From contig NZ_JAHRIB010000107.1 of assembly GCF_019090165.1 (NCBI RefSeq), forward strand, positions 1 through 64,000: DNA of 64,000 nt. The letters run 5' to 3'. Below the pieces are notes generated by a model that worked only from the letters and a program-made list of their open reading frames with translations, was not told the DNA's origin and ran no database searches. Position numbers and translations under genes: made by a program. The DNA comes from Streptomyces sp. BV286 (GTDB lineage Bacteria; Actinomycetota; Actinomycetes; Streptomycetales; Streptomycetaceae). This document shows positions 33,472-42,578 of the stretch, piece after piece (position 1 is the first letter of the stretch; every line of letters begins with the position of its first letter).

Positions 33472-35199
33472 ATGGCTCGACACCTCATCACCAGCGCCCT
33501 TCCGTACATCAACGGGATCAAGCACCTGGGCAACATGGTGGGGTCCATGCTCCCGGCGGACGTGTACGCCCGGTACCTCCGCCAGCGCGGCCACGAGGTC
33601 CTCTACATCTGCGCGACGGACGAGCACGGCACCCCGGCCGAACTGGCGGCCAAGGAGCAGGGTCTCCCCGTCGACGAGTTCTGCGCGCAGGCGCACGACG
33701 CCCAGAAGGCGGTCTACGACGGCTTCGAGCTGGCCTTCGACTACTTCGGCCGCAGCTCCAGCCCGCAGAACGCCGAGCTGACGCAGCACTTCGCCCGCAA
33801 GCTCAACGAGAACGGCTTCATCGAGGAGCGCGCGATCCGGCAGGTGTACTCGCCCGCCGACGGCCGCTTCCTGCCCGACCGTTACGTCGAGGGCACGTGC
33901 CCGCACTGCGGTTACGACAAGGCGCGCGGCGACCAGTGCGAGAACTGCACGCGCGTCCTGGACCCCACGGACCTGATCAACCCGCGCTCGGCGATCTCGG
34001 GTTCGACGGAGCTCGAAGTCCGCGAGACGAAGCACCTCTTCCTCCTCCAGTCGAAGCTGCAGGGCGAGGTCGAGACGTGGATCGACCAGGTCTCGGACGA
34101 GTGGCCGCAGCTCGCCTCCTCCATCGCCCGCAAGTGGCTGACCGAGGGCCTGCACGACCGTGCGATCACCCGTGACCTGGACTGGGGCGTGCCGGTCCCG
34201 GCGGACACCTGGCCGACGCTGGCCGCCGAGGGCAAGGTCTTCTACGTCTGGTTCGACGCACCGATCGAGTACATCGGCGCGACGAAGGAGTGGTCGGACG
34301 CGGCCCCGGCCGGCGAGAACCGCGACTGGAAGTCGTGGTGGTACGAGCCGGCGGGCGCCTCCGACGTGCGCTACACCGAGTTCATGGCGAAGGACAACGT
34401 CCCCTTCCACAGCGTGATGTTCCCCGCCACGGAGATGGGCGTGCGGGAGCCGTGGAAGAAGGTCGACCAGCTCAAGGCCTTCAACTGGCTGACGTACTAC
34501 GGCGGGAAGTTCTCCACGTCGCAGAAGCGGGGCGTCTTCACCGACCAGGCCCTCGACATCCTGCCCGCCGACTACTGGCGCTACTTCCTCATCGCCAACG
34601 CCCCCGAGTCGGACGACTCGTCGTTCACGTGGGAGCACTTCACGGCGACGGTGAACAAGGACCTGGCGGACACCCTCGGCAACTTCGTCAACCGCGTCCT
34701 GTCCTTCTCGAAGAAGCGCTTCGGCGAGGAGGTCCCGGCGGGCGCGGAGGCGGGCGAGCCGGAGTCGCGGCTGGGCGAGGAGATCGCGTCGCTCCTCGCC
34801 GAGTACGAGACCCAGATGGAGACCCTCCAGTTCCGCAAGGCCGCGGCGGCTCTGCGCGCCCTGTGGTCGGCGGGCAACTCCTACCTTGAGGAGAAGGCCC
34901 CCTGGCTGGAGATCAAGACCAACCCCGACGGGGCGGCCCTGACCCTGCGCACGGCGATGAACCTGATCCACCTCTACTCGGTGGTCTCGGAGCCGTTCAT
35001 CCCGGCCTCCTCCAAGGCGATGCGCTCGTCGTTCGCCCTGAAGGACGACACGGCGACGTGGGTGACACCGACCGAGGCGAGGTCCCTCGACTCCCTCCCC
35101 GCCGGCACACCGTTCACGGTCCCCCCGGTCCTCTTCGCCAAGATCACGGACGAGGACCTGGAGACGTACAAGGAGCGGTTCGGCGGGGCGCCGGAGTAA
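33472..35199 (+). CDS. metG: Methionyl-tRNA synthetase
   Basis: 575 residues from ATG 33472; the earlier in-frame start lacks homology. Class I synthetase: HIGH-like HLGN at ~19-22, the connective peptide with one zinc knuckle ([17 protein letters not shown], ~143-159), and the KMSKS-equivalent [11 protein letters not shown] at ~345-355. The C-terminal anticodon-binding helical domain is present (~395-560); no additional EMAPII-type RNA-binding domain. It charges tRNA-Met and tRNA-fMet. From memory, metG and aspS lie close together near oriC in S. coelicolor, consistent with this window. Confidence 0.96.
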   Translation: MARHLITSALPYINGIKHLGNMVGSMLPADVYARYLRQRGHEVLYICATDEHGTPAELAAKEQGLPVDEFCAQAHDAQKAVYDGFELAFDYFGRSSSPQNAELTQHFARKLNENGFIEERAIRQVYSPADGRFLPDRYVEGTCPHCGYDKARGDQCENCTRVLDPTDLINPRSAISGSTELEVRETKHLFLLQSKLQGEVETWIDQVSDEWPQLASSIARKWLTEGLHDRAITRDLDWGVPVPADTWPTLAAEGKVFYVWFDAPIEYIGATKEWSDAAPAGENRDWKSWWYEPAGASDVRYTEFMAKDNVPFHSVMFPATEMGVREPWKKVDQLKAFNWLTYYGGKFSTSQKRGVFTDQALDILPADYWRYFLIANAPESDDSSFTWEHFTATVNKDLADTLGNFVNRVLSFSKKRFGEEVPAGAEAGEPESRLGEEIASLLAEYETQMETLQFRKAAAALRALWSAGNSYLEEKAPWLEIKTNPDGAALTLRTAMNLIHLYSVVSEPFIPASSKAMRSSFALKDDTATWVTPTEARSLDSLPAGTPFTVPPVLFAKITDEDLETYKERFGGAPE

Positions 35200-35225
35200 C
35201 AGCCACCCGTGTCCGGAAGGGGCCG

Positions 35226-35780
35226 ATGGACTCGCTGAGACGGGCTTTCCTGAAATTCGACCGGCGTCACGGCGGGGCCGAGCCGCCGCCCCGGGTCCAG
35301 GTGTCCATCGCCCGTCATCCGGTGCGCTCGGGCGTGGTGTTCGGCGTTCTCCAGGGTCTGCTGTTCGTCTGGGCGCTGTCCGGCTTCGACGACCCGGAAC
35401 GCGTGCTCCAGGGGGTGCTGTCGGGTCTGGGCACGGGGCTGCTGTGCTGGCTCTTCTGCCGCTTCGAACGCCGACGGCAGGCGCACTACGAGCGGACGGG
35501 AGGTTTCCGTCCGGCTCCTCCCAAACCTCCGCTGCAGGCTCCCCCGCCCGTGTGGTTCCAGGGCATGGTGTTGTGGATCTGCCACTGGGCATTCTTCACG
35601 GTGTTCCTGCGGCTGTGGATGTGGCATTTCGATTCACCGAGCGGTTGGCTGGGGAGCGCGGTCCTCGCCGGGATCACCGTCATGGCTCTCTGGGCGATCC
35701 ACCTGGCCAAGCACCGCAGGCGCAACCGTCGGCCGGGCCCGGCCGACCGGGCAGAACACCGAAGCGACCTCCCCGACTGA
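35226..35780 (+). CDS. Four-helix membrane protein of unknown function
   Basis: 184 residues from ATG 35226, 26 bp after metG, preceded by GGAAGGGG. Hydrophobic segments at ~36-53, ~64-80, ~110-130 and ~138-160, with a basic Arg-rich C-terminus. Trp-rich middle segment (VWFQGMVLWICHWAFF). No family recognised. It may be co-transcribed with metG given the tight spacing and no terminator. Confidence 0.7.
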   Translation: MDSLRRAFLKFDRRHGGAEPPPRVQVSIARHPVRSGVVFGVLQGLLFVWALSGFDDPERVLQGVLSGLGTGLLCWLFCRFERRRQAHYERTGGFRPAPPKPPLQAPPPVWFQGMVLWICHWAFFTVFLRLWMWHFDSPSGWLGSAVLAGITVMALWAIHLAKHRRRNRRPGPADRAEHRSDLPD

Positions 35781-35805
35781 GAGCACGCACCGGAAATCGA
35801 CTCGC

Positions 35806-36672
35806 TCACGGCGCAGCGGGGCCGATGCGGTGGAGGCGCTGTCCCGGGCGCTGAGCAAGTACGGCCTCGACCTGGGCGTGACCTGGTACGGGGCCGAGGG
35901 CGGCATGCGCCGGGCCCAGCGACCTCAGCACGCCGATCTTGTCGATGCGGTGTTCCGGATTTCCTCTGTCGTCGCGCCAGTGGTTTCCCGCCGCGTCGTC
36001 CTCCGGTGTGGCGCAGGTGGAGATGGTGATCATGGCCTGGGTGGGGCGCCTGCCAGGGAAGCCCGGCACCGGCGCCCGTTGTTCGGCGAGCGAGCGTACG
36101 GAGCGGAAGGACGTCTCCCTCGTGCCGGTGATCACGTACTCGTGGACCGTGCCGCCCGAGGTGACGCGGACCGTGTCGCCCTGCGCGAGGAGCGGGAGGT
36201 CGCGCAGGGGCCCGCCGGCGGACAGACGGTGGGCCGTGACCAGGTAGTTGCCGACCTCGCCGGGGCCGACGCCGCCGCGGCTGCCGTACGGGCTGGCGCC
36301 GACGCCGCGGTTCTGGATCCGGGTGCCCGGCCAGTCGTCGGTCGTCCCCTCGTACGGGACGACGCGCAGGTCCTCGAGCCCGATCTTCGGGATGCTGAGC
36401 GAGGCCGCCAGGGCCCGGGTGCCGGTCTCGCGGGGTGTCGGCGTGACGGAGGGGGTGGCCCGTGGGGACTCGGCGGGGGTGGTCGCCGGCCCGGTCACGG
36501 TGGACGCCGCCGGTCCGGGGACACCCGAAGACACGTCGGCTGCACCTTCGCCGCCGGAACAGCCAAGAAGCAGGCCGACGACGGCGCCCGCGAGAACGGC
36601 GGGACAGCTTCGGGTGCGGGTGCGAGCTGGGATACGGAACATGGCACTCGGAATCGGTCGCCGGAGGGGCAT
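35806..36672 (-). CDS. Class E-like sortase, possible lipoprotein
   Basis: 288 residues from ATG 36672 (GAGGTGG upstream). A signal sequence ends in the lipobox-like LLLGC (~37), so the enzyme may be lipid-anchored. A Pro/Thr-rich stalk (~40-95) precedes the sortase beta-barrel: catalytic His in NYLVTAHRLSAGGPL (~148), catalytic Cys in ITISTCATPED (~222) and Arg in HRIDKIG (~245). About 38 residues after the last strand look like an unusual extension. Sortases anchor LAXTG/LPXTG-type surface proteins to peptidoglycan; no substrate gene is adjacent, so it may be a housekeeping sortase. Confidence 0.82.
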   Translation of the reverse strand: MPLRRPIPSAMFRIPARTRTRSCPAVLAGAVVGLLLGCSGGEGAADVSSGVPGPAASTVTGPATTPAESPRATPSVTPTPRETGTRALAASLSIPKIGLEDLRVVPYEGTTDDWPGTRIQNRGVGASPYGSRGGVGPGEVGNYLVTAHRLSAGGPLRDLPLLAQGDTVRVTSGGTVHEYVITGTRETSFRSVRSLAEQRAPVPGFPGRRPTQAMITISTCATPEDDAAGNHWRDDRGNPEHRIDKIGVLRSLGPAHAALGPVPGHAQVEAVLAQRPGQRLHRIGPAAP

Positions 36673-36924
36673 ACCGCACCACCTCGGCCGGCGGGCGGTC
36701 GCCTGAAAGGGGAACGACGGGAGCGGGCCGGGCGTTCCCCGCCCCCTGACGACGCGGCCTGGGAAGGGCCCTCGCTCCGGACTGTGGAGAGCGACTTCGG
36801 AGCCGGTGTCATGTCACAGCGTTCAGGCTTCGCGGAAGAGCTGCGCCGCGTCGGTCGCCCACTTCGCCTGGGATCGACCAGGCGTGACTCGGTGAACTGC
36901 GCGAAGTCCGACGTGATCAACGAG

Positions 36925-37341
36925 CTACGCGGCGCCCAGGTCGCACCACACGTACTTGCCCCTGTTGCCTTCTCTCGCCAGTGGGTGCCAGCCCCAGACG
37001 TCCGCGCACGCCTGGACGAGGGTCAGGCCCCGGCCCGTCTCCGAGTCCACGGAGGCCTGGTCCAACGCCGGTGCCGGTTCTGGAGGCCCGGGGTCCCCGT
37101 CCCACGCTCCGATCCGCAGGACTCCGTCCCGCCAGCGCAGGCGCAGGGCCGCGGGGCCCTTTGTATGGCGTACGGCGTTGGAGATCAGCTCCGTCGCCAG
37201 GAGTTCGGCGACGTCCGTGAGGCGGATCAGGCCGTGGATCGTGAGGATCAGGCGGAGGGTCCGGCGGCAGACCGTCACCGCTCGGGGGTCGTGGGGGATG
37301 TGGAGCGTGTACTCCCAGGGCTCGCTGACGTCTTGAGGCAT
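36925..37341 (-). CDS. RsbW-like ATP-binding (anti-sigma/regulatory) protein
   Basis: 138 residues, a single HATPase domain of the anti-sigma-factor kinase group: N-box ELISNAVRHTKGPAAL (~60), G1-type DGDPGPP and a glycine-rich GRGLTLVQACADVWGW (~108). Such stand-alone ATPases bind sigma factors or phosphorylate STAS proteins. It is divergent from an HTH-DUF5753 gene and with that gene and the DUF397 gene forms a trio like the abaA/whiJ loci of S. coelicolor. A -10 or operator for the pair is in the 240-bp gap. Confidence 0.85.
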   Translation of the reverse strand: MPQDVSEPWEYTLHIPHDPRAVTVCRRTLRLILTIHGLIRLTDVAELLATELISNAVRHTKGPAALRLRWRDGVLRIGAWDGDPGPPEPAPALDQASVDSETGRGLTLVQACADVWGWHPLAREGNRGKYVWCDLGAA

Positions 37342-37487
37342 GCGTGAACTCCAGCTCAGGTGTGGGGAGTTGGGGACCTACTGCAGGAGTCGGGCGGTGG
37401 CTGTGTCACGGCCGTCATGGCAGGACGGAGTGGTGCACTTCCGGGATCCCCGGCGTTCCGCAGCGTGTGCGTCGCGTCACTGACGGT

Positions 37488-37526
37488 AGGTCCTCAAATT
37501 AGGACCTTGCAAGTCGTTGCCATAAT
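37488..37526 (+). promoter_or_regulatory. Operator dyad and extended -10 before the WhiJ-like gene
   Basis: AGGTCCT-CAAATT-AGGACCT is a perfect 7-bp dyad at 37488-37507. An extended -10, TGC-CATAAT, lies 14 bases downstream (37518-37526), 55 bp before the ATG at 37581. The dyad would cover the -35 region, fitting repression, probably by the WhiJ-like protein itself. Confidence 0.5.
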
Positions 37527-37580
37527 CTTCCCCCTGAACGAGTCACTGCCTCCCGGAAGTTGGGGGGCGAGGAGGAAGCC

Positions 37581-38432
37581 ATGCCGCGTCGACGGCAGCC
37601 CACCGCGCGCCAGGTACGCCTGGGTTCCGAGCTGCGCAAACTGCGCGAAGCAGCAGGCCTGAAGGCCCGTGAGGCCGCGGAACTGCTCGGAGCCGACTCC
37701 GTCCAGATGAGCCAGATCGAGTACGCCATCGCGGGCGTGAGCGAGACGCGCATACGTCGTCTTGCCGCGCACTACGCCTGTGTGGACGAAGAGTTGGTCG
37801 CGGCACTGGTCGCGATGGCCACCGATCGCACGCGCGGCTGGTGGGAGGAGTACCGGGGCTTGCTGCCCACCTCGTTCCTGGACCTGTCCGAGCTGGAGCA
37901 CCACGCCACCTTTCGATGGGACGTGGACTGCCTGTACGTGCCGGGTCTTCTCCAGACAGAGGAGTACGCCCACAGGGTCTTCTCACACAGGGTGCCCGCG
38001 CTTCCTCCGAGTGAGCTCGGCTTGCGCGTTGAGCACCGGATGAAGCGGCGCACCATCATCGAGGGCGCGCAGCCCACTCCGTACACAGCAGTGATGCACG
38101 AAGCAGCCCTGCGCATCAGGGTCGGCAGCCGCGCCGCTTCACGCGCCCAGCTCGTCCGCGTCCTGGAACTCTCGGAAGCGGATCACGTGACCGTGCGGGT
38201 GATCCCGTTCGACCTCGACGGGTTCATCGACGCCGGGAGCGCGATGGTCTTCGCGGGGGGCGCGGTTCCCCAGCTGGACACCGTCGTACGAGACGCGCCG
38301 CACGGCTCGGCCTTCGTCGACTCCGAAGCCCAACTCCACAGTTTTCGAACGCTTTTCCATAGAGTGGAAGGTGCGTCACTCGAACCCGAACGGTCGCGTG
38401 ACTTCATCCACAGGCTGGCGAAGGAACTGTGA
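37581..38432 (+). CDS. WhiJ-like HTH protein with DUF5753 (Scr1-family)
   Basis: 283 residues from ATG 37581, with GAGGAGGA upstream. The XRE-type helix-turn-helix (~10-65: ELRKLREAAGLKAREAAELLG, then QIEYAIAGVSETRI) is followed by the DUF5753 domain (~95-275: LYVPGLLQTEEYAHRVF, MHEAALRIRVGS, VRVIPFDLDGFIDAGSAMVF). This is the 'Scr1/WhiJ' family, usually paired with a DUF397 protein and described both as developmental regulators (whiJ) and as antitoxin-like. It overlaps the downstream DUF397 gene by 4 bp. It probably represses the promoter via the dyad upstream and is relieved by the partner. Confidence 0.9.
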   Translation: MPRRRQPTARQVRLGSELRKLREAAGLKAREAAELLGADSVQMSQIEYAIAGVSETRIRRLAAHYACVDEELVAALVAMATDRTRGWWEEYRGLLPTSFLDLSELEHHATFRWDVDCLYVPGLLQTEEYAHRVFSHRVPALPPSELGLRVEHRMKRRTIIEGAQPTPYTAVMHEAALRIRVGSRAASRAQLVRVLELSEADHVTVRVIPFDLDGFIDAGSAMVFAGGAVPQLDTVVRDAPHGSAFVDSEAQLHSFRTLFHRVEGASLEPERSRDFIHRLAKEL

Positions 38433-38638
38433 GGCGCACCATGCAGACCCCCGGCAACTGGCAGAAGTCGTCCTTCTCCGGTGGCGGCGACGGCAACGCC
38501 TGCGTCGAACTCGCCACCACCCCCCACACCATCCACCTCCGCGAGAGCGACGACCCCGCCATACAACTCGTCACCACTCCCACTCCCCTCGCCCACCTCC
38601 TCCACGGCATACGTTCCGGCGGGTTCCAGGGCGTGTGA
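38429..38638 (+). CDS. DUF397 small protein (partner of WhiJ-like regulator)
   Basis: 69 residues from GTG 38429 (or 65 from ATG 38441); the GTG overlaps the upstream stop (GTGA), supporting translational coupling. The sequence WQKSSFSGGGDGNACVELA is the DUF397 signature, followed by the IHLRESDDP and LLHGIRSG segments. DUF397 proteins accompany WhiJ-like HTH proteins, and are thought to be their ligands or toxins. The stop is inside the stem of the terminator. Confidence 0.9.
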   Translation: MRRTMQTPGNWQKSSFSGGGDGNACVELATTPHTIHLRESDDPAIQLVTTPTPLAHLLHGIRSGGFQGV

Positions 38639-38678
38639 GTGGGGCCCGGGACGACCCCAGGTCCCGGGCCCCACTCAC
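38635..38678. terminator. Very strong bidirectional terminator
   Basis: A perfect 18-bp stem (GTGAGTGGGGCCCGGGAC and its complement) with an 8-nt loop between the convergent DUF397 and pectate lyase genes; its first bases overlap the DUF397 stop. Confidence 0.85.
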
Positions 38679-38692
38679 GTCTTGAGGGAGGG

Positions 38693-40036
38693 TCAGGAAA
38701 GGACCCCGGCCCCCGTCGTCCCCAGCAGCTCCGTCGGCAGACTCTTCGCCGAGGTCTGGAGGCCGGCCGTCAGGGCCGGCTTCCAGTTCACCGTCGTCTT
38801 CAGCTTCTTCGAGTTCGCCGAGTTGTACGCGGCGACGACGTCCGTCGCCTTGCCGTTGACGAGGTTGCCGCTGCCCGCGACCGAACCCGTTCCGTCGCCG
38901 CTCAGCAGCTTGGCGACCTTCGCGCCGGACGGCAGGGTCCAGGAGTTGTGCTCGGCGACGACCTGGGCCTTGGCCCGCGAGTCGAGGCTGTACTTGGGCT
39001 CGTAGCCGTTGAGGGCCGTCGTGTCGTACACGTTGTTGTAGAGGTGGATCTGGCCGATGCGGGCCAGCGGGGCGCGCTGGGTGATGCCCTTCCACACGTT
39101 GTGGTGGATGGAGACCCGCAGCTTGCCGACGCTGTCGGTGTCGCTGCTGCCGATGAGCATCGTCTTGTCGTGGTTGGTGAACTGGTTGCGCTCGACGGTC
39201 ACCAGGTCGGAGCCGTTGGTGATGTCCAGGGCGCCGTCGTGGACCTGGTACTTACGGCCGAAGTACGTCTTCTCGGACTTGTCGAAGAACGGCGCGTCAC
39301 TGAACGTGTTGTGGTCCGCCCAGACATGGGTCGCCCCGCGCAACGTCACCGAGTCGTAGTTCGAGTTCCACTCGCCCGAGGAGCCGTCCGTCGGGTCCCA
39401 CTGCGGGAAGCAGTCCTCGGTGGCGGTGAGGGAGAGGTTGCGGATGATGACGTTGTCGACGTCCTGCACCTGGAGGCTGCCGCCGGTGATCCCCGCCTTG
39501 CTGCCCGGGACGCCCACGATGGTGGTGTTGGCGGGCACCCGGAAGACGATGTTCTTCTTCTGCTTGGTCTGCGCGGCGGCGCGGGCCTTCTCCTGCGTGC
39601 CCGCGGGGGCCTTCTTGCCGTAGGTGGCCGGGTCGAACGCCTTCAGGTACGCGGACAGTGAATAGCCCGTCCCGGAGGCGTAGTCGGCGCAGGTCAGCTT
39701 CTTGCCGGCGTCGTCCGTGTTCGCGTCGATCGTGCCCTTGACCTTGATGATCTTCGGGGTGGAGTTCGTCTGCGAACCGAGTGCCTTCACCAGCTGGGCC
39801 CGCGTGCTGACGGTGAAGGTGTGCGCCGAGTCGGCCTTCGCGCCACCGGTCGTACCTGAACCGGAGGCCGCCCAGCCGTCCTTGGCGGGCAGGACCTGGT
39901 GCGCCAGGTCGACGGCACCCGCGTTCGCGTTCATCACGAAGGTGCCGGCGCCGAGACCCGCGGCCGCGACGGCGGCGACGGAGACGAGGACGGTGCGCCG
40001 CTTACGAAGGGACCTGCGGTGGGAGGGGGATGCCAC
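38693..40036 (-). CDS. Secreted pectate lyase (PL1-type)
   Basis: 447 residues. A long signal peptide with Arg-rich N-region (~1-41: RRSLRKRRTVLVSVAAVAAA) suggests Sec or Tat export. The mature part is a parallel beta-helix: NTTIVGVPGSKAGITGG, VIIRNLSLTATEDCFPQWDP, HVWADHNTFSDAPF, SDLVTVERNQFTNHDKTMLIG, IHHNVWKGITQRAPLARIG. These match PL1 lyases, with the Asp cluster for Ca2+ and an Arg in the RAPLARIGQIH region as the catalytic base candidate. It depolymerises pectate in plant material outside the cell. Confidence 0.92.
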   Translation of the reverse strand: MASPSHRRSLRKRRTVLVSVAAVAAAGLGAGTFVMNANAGAVDLAHQVLPAKDGWAASGSGTTGGAKADSAHTFTVSTRAQLVKALGSQTNSTPKIIKVKGTIDANTDDAGKKLTCADYASGTGYSLSAYLKAFDPATYGKKAPAGTQEKARAAAQTKQKKNIVFRVPANTTIVGVPGSKAGITGGSLQVQDVDNVIIRNLSLTATEDCFPQWDPTDGSSGEWNSNYDSVTLRGATHVWADHNTFSDAPFFDKSEKTYFGRKYQVHDGALDITNGSDLVTVERNQFTNHDKTMLIGSSDTDSVGKLRVSIHHNVWKGITQRAPLARIGQIHLYNNVYDTTALNGYEPKYSLDSRAKAQVVAEHNSWTLPSGAKVAKLLSGDGTGSVAGSGNLVNGKATDVVAAYNSANSKKLKTTVNWKPALTAGLQTSAKSLPTELLGTTGAGVLS

Positions 40037-40205
40037 GGATGAGTCCTTACGTGGTTCTTGTGGGGCTGGTGCGTTGTGTGGAGCCCCCGTGAACGGAGTT
40101 CCGACTCATCTGTGGTCGCGGGGTCCGGAAAGGTTGCCGTGCGTTCTTCGGCCGCCCGCTCAGGACGCGGTCGGCCATCGGCTCAGGACGCGGTTGGCCA
40201 CCCGC

Positions 40206-41177
40206 TCAGGACACGGCGGGCCCCGTGACGAACCGTCCCTTGGTGTCGTACGGCCACACGTTGGGCTTGCAGCCGCGCATGCCCTTGATCTGCTGCATCA
40301 TCGCCGGGGCGGGCTTGCCCGCCCCGGGGCACGTGACGTGGCCGTGGCCCAGGAAGTGGCCGACCTCGTGGTTGATGATCAGCGCCCGGTAGGCGTCCAC
40401 GTCGTCGGCGTAGACCGGAGTCGCCAGCAGCCACCGCTTGAGGTTGACCACGACGTCCTTGCCCACGTTGCAGTTGACCTCGCCGCGGGTGTTGAGGCCG
40501 TACTTGCCGCAGATGGCGTCCACCGTGCCCGGTGTGGCGAGCCGTACGACGAAGTCGGTCGTACCGCTGGAGACGCGCCGGAAGCCCGACCGGCCGTCCG
40601 CCGTCCAGCCGCGCCGGTCGGCGAGGATCCCCTCCACCTGCCGGGCGACGTCCGCCGCCGACTGCGTGAGGCCCTTCTCGACGACGACCTTGTAGCGCAG
40701 GACGTCGGAGCCCTTGCCCACGGTGCCGCTCCCGCCGCCGGCGGTGGCGAACGTGCCGGGTCCCGTCGCGGGGATGTCGGACGAGTCCGGCGGGGCCACG
40801 CCCTCCCCGTCGGCGTCGGAGTCCCTGTCGGCCTCCTCGTCCGGCACGGCACCCGGCTCGCCCCCGGCGTCCGCCGACGCCGTGCCGCCGCCACTCGGTT
40901 CCGCCGACTCCGAACGCTCCGGTGCCGGCGCCTGTGCGGACGGCTGCGCCACGTCGGCGGCTCCGTCGTCGGAGCTGGACGCAGCCGGTGTCGTCCCGTT
41001 CACGATCAGGGCGCCGACGGATAACACCGCCAGCGCGGCCAGGCCCCCCAGCAGGGGCCCCTTCCCTCTCCCGCCACCGCGTCCGCCGCCGCTGCGCGCG
41101 GAACCTCTGCGGCGGCGCCGTGATCGCGTGGTCGAAGGAGTGTCGGTCGCGCGGCGATTGATCATCGTCATGGACAT
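40206..41177 (-). CDS. DUF3152 putative metalloprotease, membrane-anchored
   Basis: 323 residues from ATG 41177 (several alternative starts within 12 codons). An Arg/Gly-rich N-terminus (~10-40) precedes one membrane helix (~42-62), a Ser/Asp/Ala-rich stalk (~65-140) and the DUF3152 domain (~150-320: VLRYKVVVEKGLTQSAADVAR, then NHEVGHFLGHGHVTCPG). The HExxHxxGH motif is of metzincin type, so zinc-dependent hydrolysis of an envelope protein is likely, though the family is not characterised. The 5' leader is A-free and pyrimidine-rich. Confidence 0.85.
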   Translation of the reverse strand: MSMTMINRRATDTPSTTRSRRRRRGSARSGGGRGGGRGKGPLLGGLAALAVLSVGALIVNGTTPAASSSDDGAADVAQPSAQAPAPERSESAEPSGGGTASADAGGEPGAVPDEEADRDSDADGEGVAPPDSSDIPATGPGTFATAGGGSGTVGKGSDVLRYKVVVEKGLTQSAADVARQVEGILADRRGWTADGRSGFRRVSSGTTDFVVRLATPGTVDAICGKYGLNTRGEVNCNVGKDVVVNLKRWLLATPVYADDVDAYRALIINHEVGHFLGHGHVTCPGAGKPAPAMMQQIKGMRGCKPNVWPYDTKGRFVTGPAVS

Positions 41178-41220
41178 CAAGAGGGAATACGTGACGCGAT
41201 GGTTTCCGGCTCAGAGGACT

Positions 41221-41315
41221 CAGAAGACAGAGAAGACGGAGAAGACGGAGAACAGAACAGACGACAGAGCAGAGAGCAGAGAGCAGAACAACGAGCAGGA
41301 CAACGAGCAGAGAAG
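41221..41315. repeat. T-free purine-rich tract (95 bp)
   Basis: No T occurs between 41221 and 41315 and the tract is made of repeated AGAAGACGG, CAGAGAG and ACGAGCAGRACA-like words. It is far less GC-rich than its surroundings. It lies between the collagen-like gene stop and the DUF3152 start, both read on the other strand, so the DUF3152 leader RNA would contain no A and be UCUG-rich and unstructured. Confidence 0.8.
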
Positions 41316-41429
41316 TGCCCCGGGCCGGACCCGGACGACCAGGCCCCGAGCCCCTTCGAGACGAAAGGGACCCGGGGACTGTTCGGCCGCAAGGTCACCC
41401 CGGAGCCCGGCGACCTCGATCACGAACCC

Positions 41430-42275
41430 TTACGGCTTGGTCAGTTGCGTCCAGCCCTCGTTCCAGACGAACGTCGTGCCGTTGGTGTCTCCGTGCGTCT
41501 CCCAGACCTCGCCACCCGTCGTCAGCACCTTGATCCAGGCGTCGTTCCCCTGGGCGGAGATGGAGACGGCACAGGCGGTCGTGGGGAACCTCGGGTTGTC
41601 GGCGTTGGTGAGGTCCTGCCAGGCGTATGCCCCCTGAGGCTGCATCGGGTTGAGCTCCCGTCGCCCCGCGTACGCCTTCCCACCGGTCAGTACGGCACTG
41701 AACTCCTCCGAGTTCGAAGGCGCGTACGAGTCGATGTCCGAGCACGGGCCCGCCGCGCCGGTGTCACCCTTGGGACCCTGCGGTCCGGGAGGACCCGTGG
41801 GACCGCCACCGGGGCCGGGAGGACCGGCGGGGCCGGTGTCGCCCTTGGGGCCGGGCGGGCCCGTGGGGCCCTTCGGGCCGGGCGGACCCGTGGGACCGAC
41901 CTTGCACTTGTCGTGGTGCCCGTCGGTGGACGGCGCCTGGGCCTTCCCCTCCGGTCTCGGACCGTTCGGGTTGTGGGGCCTGGGTGGATGGTTCGGCTTC
42001 TTGCAGTCGTCGCCCGTCGAAGGCGCCGACAGGCCCCACGGGCCCGGTACGCCGGACGGACCCGACACGCCGGTCGGACCCGACGGCCCCGACAGACCGG
42101 ACGGGCCGGTCGCGAGGGTGCCGGCAAGCGGCGCGACCGTGCGCGACGCGGCCACGGCCGGGTTCGCGACACCGGCGAGCGCGAGGGCGATCGAGACGAC
42201 GGCTCCGCCGGTCAGCAAGACGCTGCGGGCGGGAAGCGGGCCGAGGGACGACCTGGTCCCGGGTGCAGGACTCAT
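41430..42275 (-). CDS. Secreted collagen-like (Gly-X-Y repeat) protein
   Basis: 281 residues from ATG 42275, with AGAAGGAG upstream; longer starts are not supported. Signal peptide ~15-43 ([23 protein letters not shown]). Two collagenous blocks: ~57-83 (nine Gly-X-Y triplets, Ser-rich) and ~127-178 (about seventeen triplets, [18 protein letters not shown], with a one-residue interruption at ~157). Between them is a Pro/Asn-rich linker with Cys and HHDK. The C-terminal ~100 residues form a compact domain ([20 protein letters not shown], then [20 protein letters not shown]) that probably trimerises or binds. No LPXTG motif is visible. Confidence 0.88.
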   Translation of the reverse strand: MSPAPGTRSSLGPLPARSVLLTGGAVVSIALALAGVANPAVAASRTVAPLAGTLATGPSGLSGPSGPTGVSGPSGVPGPWGLSAPSTGDDCKKPNHPPRPHNPNGPRPEGKAQAPSTDGHHDKCKVGPTGPPGPKGPTGPPGPKGDTGPAGPPGPGGGPTGPPGPQGPKGDTGAAGPCSDIDSYAPSNSEEFSAVLTGGKAYAGRRELNPMQPQGAYAWQDLTNADNPRFPTTACAVSISAQGNDAWIKVLTTGGEVWETHGDTNGTTFVWNEGWTQLTKP

Positions 42276-42578
42276 GTACTGCTCCTTCTGATCCGGTGCA
42301 CCGCTGCACTGCCACGTGAAGCGCAGATTCACGGAAGCACGAATGCACAGATGTACGGATTTCCCGGAAGCGAGTTCGAGCTTCCTCGGGGTACATCGGA
42401 CCGCGGCTCCGGCGACTGAAGAGTTCTCCGGAACGATCAACAGATCAGCCGACAGGCAAAACTCCAATGGGCGCCTGCGTGACAGCGAATCGGGAAGCGG
42501 CCGCGGCGAGCCTCACCAAGGCCGACGGCGTCCGGTGCCTACGGTCTCCCGCGCCGAGTCACCGGGAGTGGTGTTGCC
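42276..42578. other. Intergenic region without a supported gene
   Basis: The 303-bp gap between the divergent collagen-like and glycosyltransferase genes contains locally AT-richer DNA (42320-42470) with ACGAATGCACAGATG-like and GAAGCACGAATGCAC words. No convincing ORF with RBS was found. It should hold the two promoters. Confidence 0.5.
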
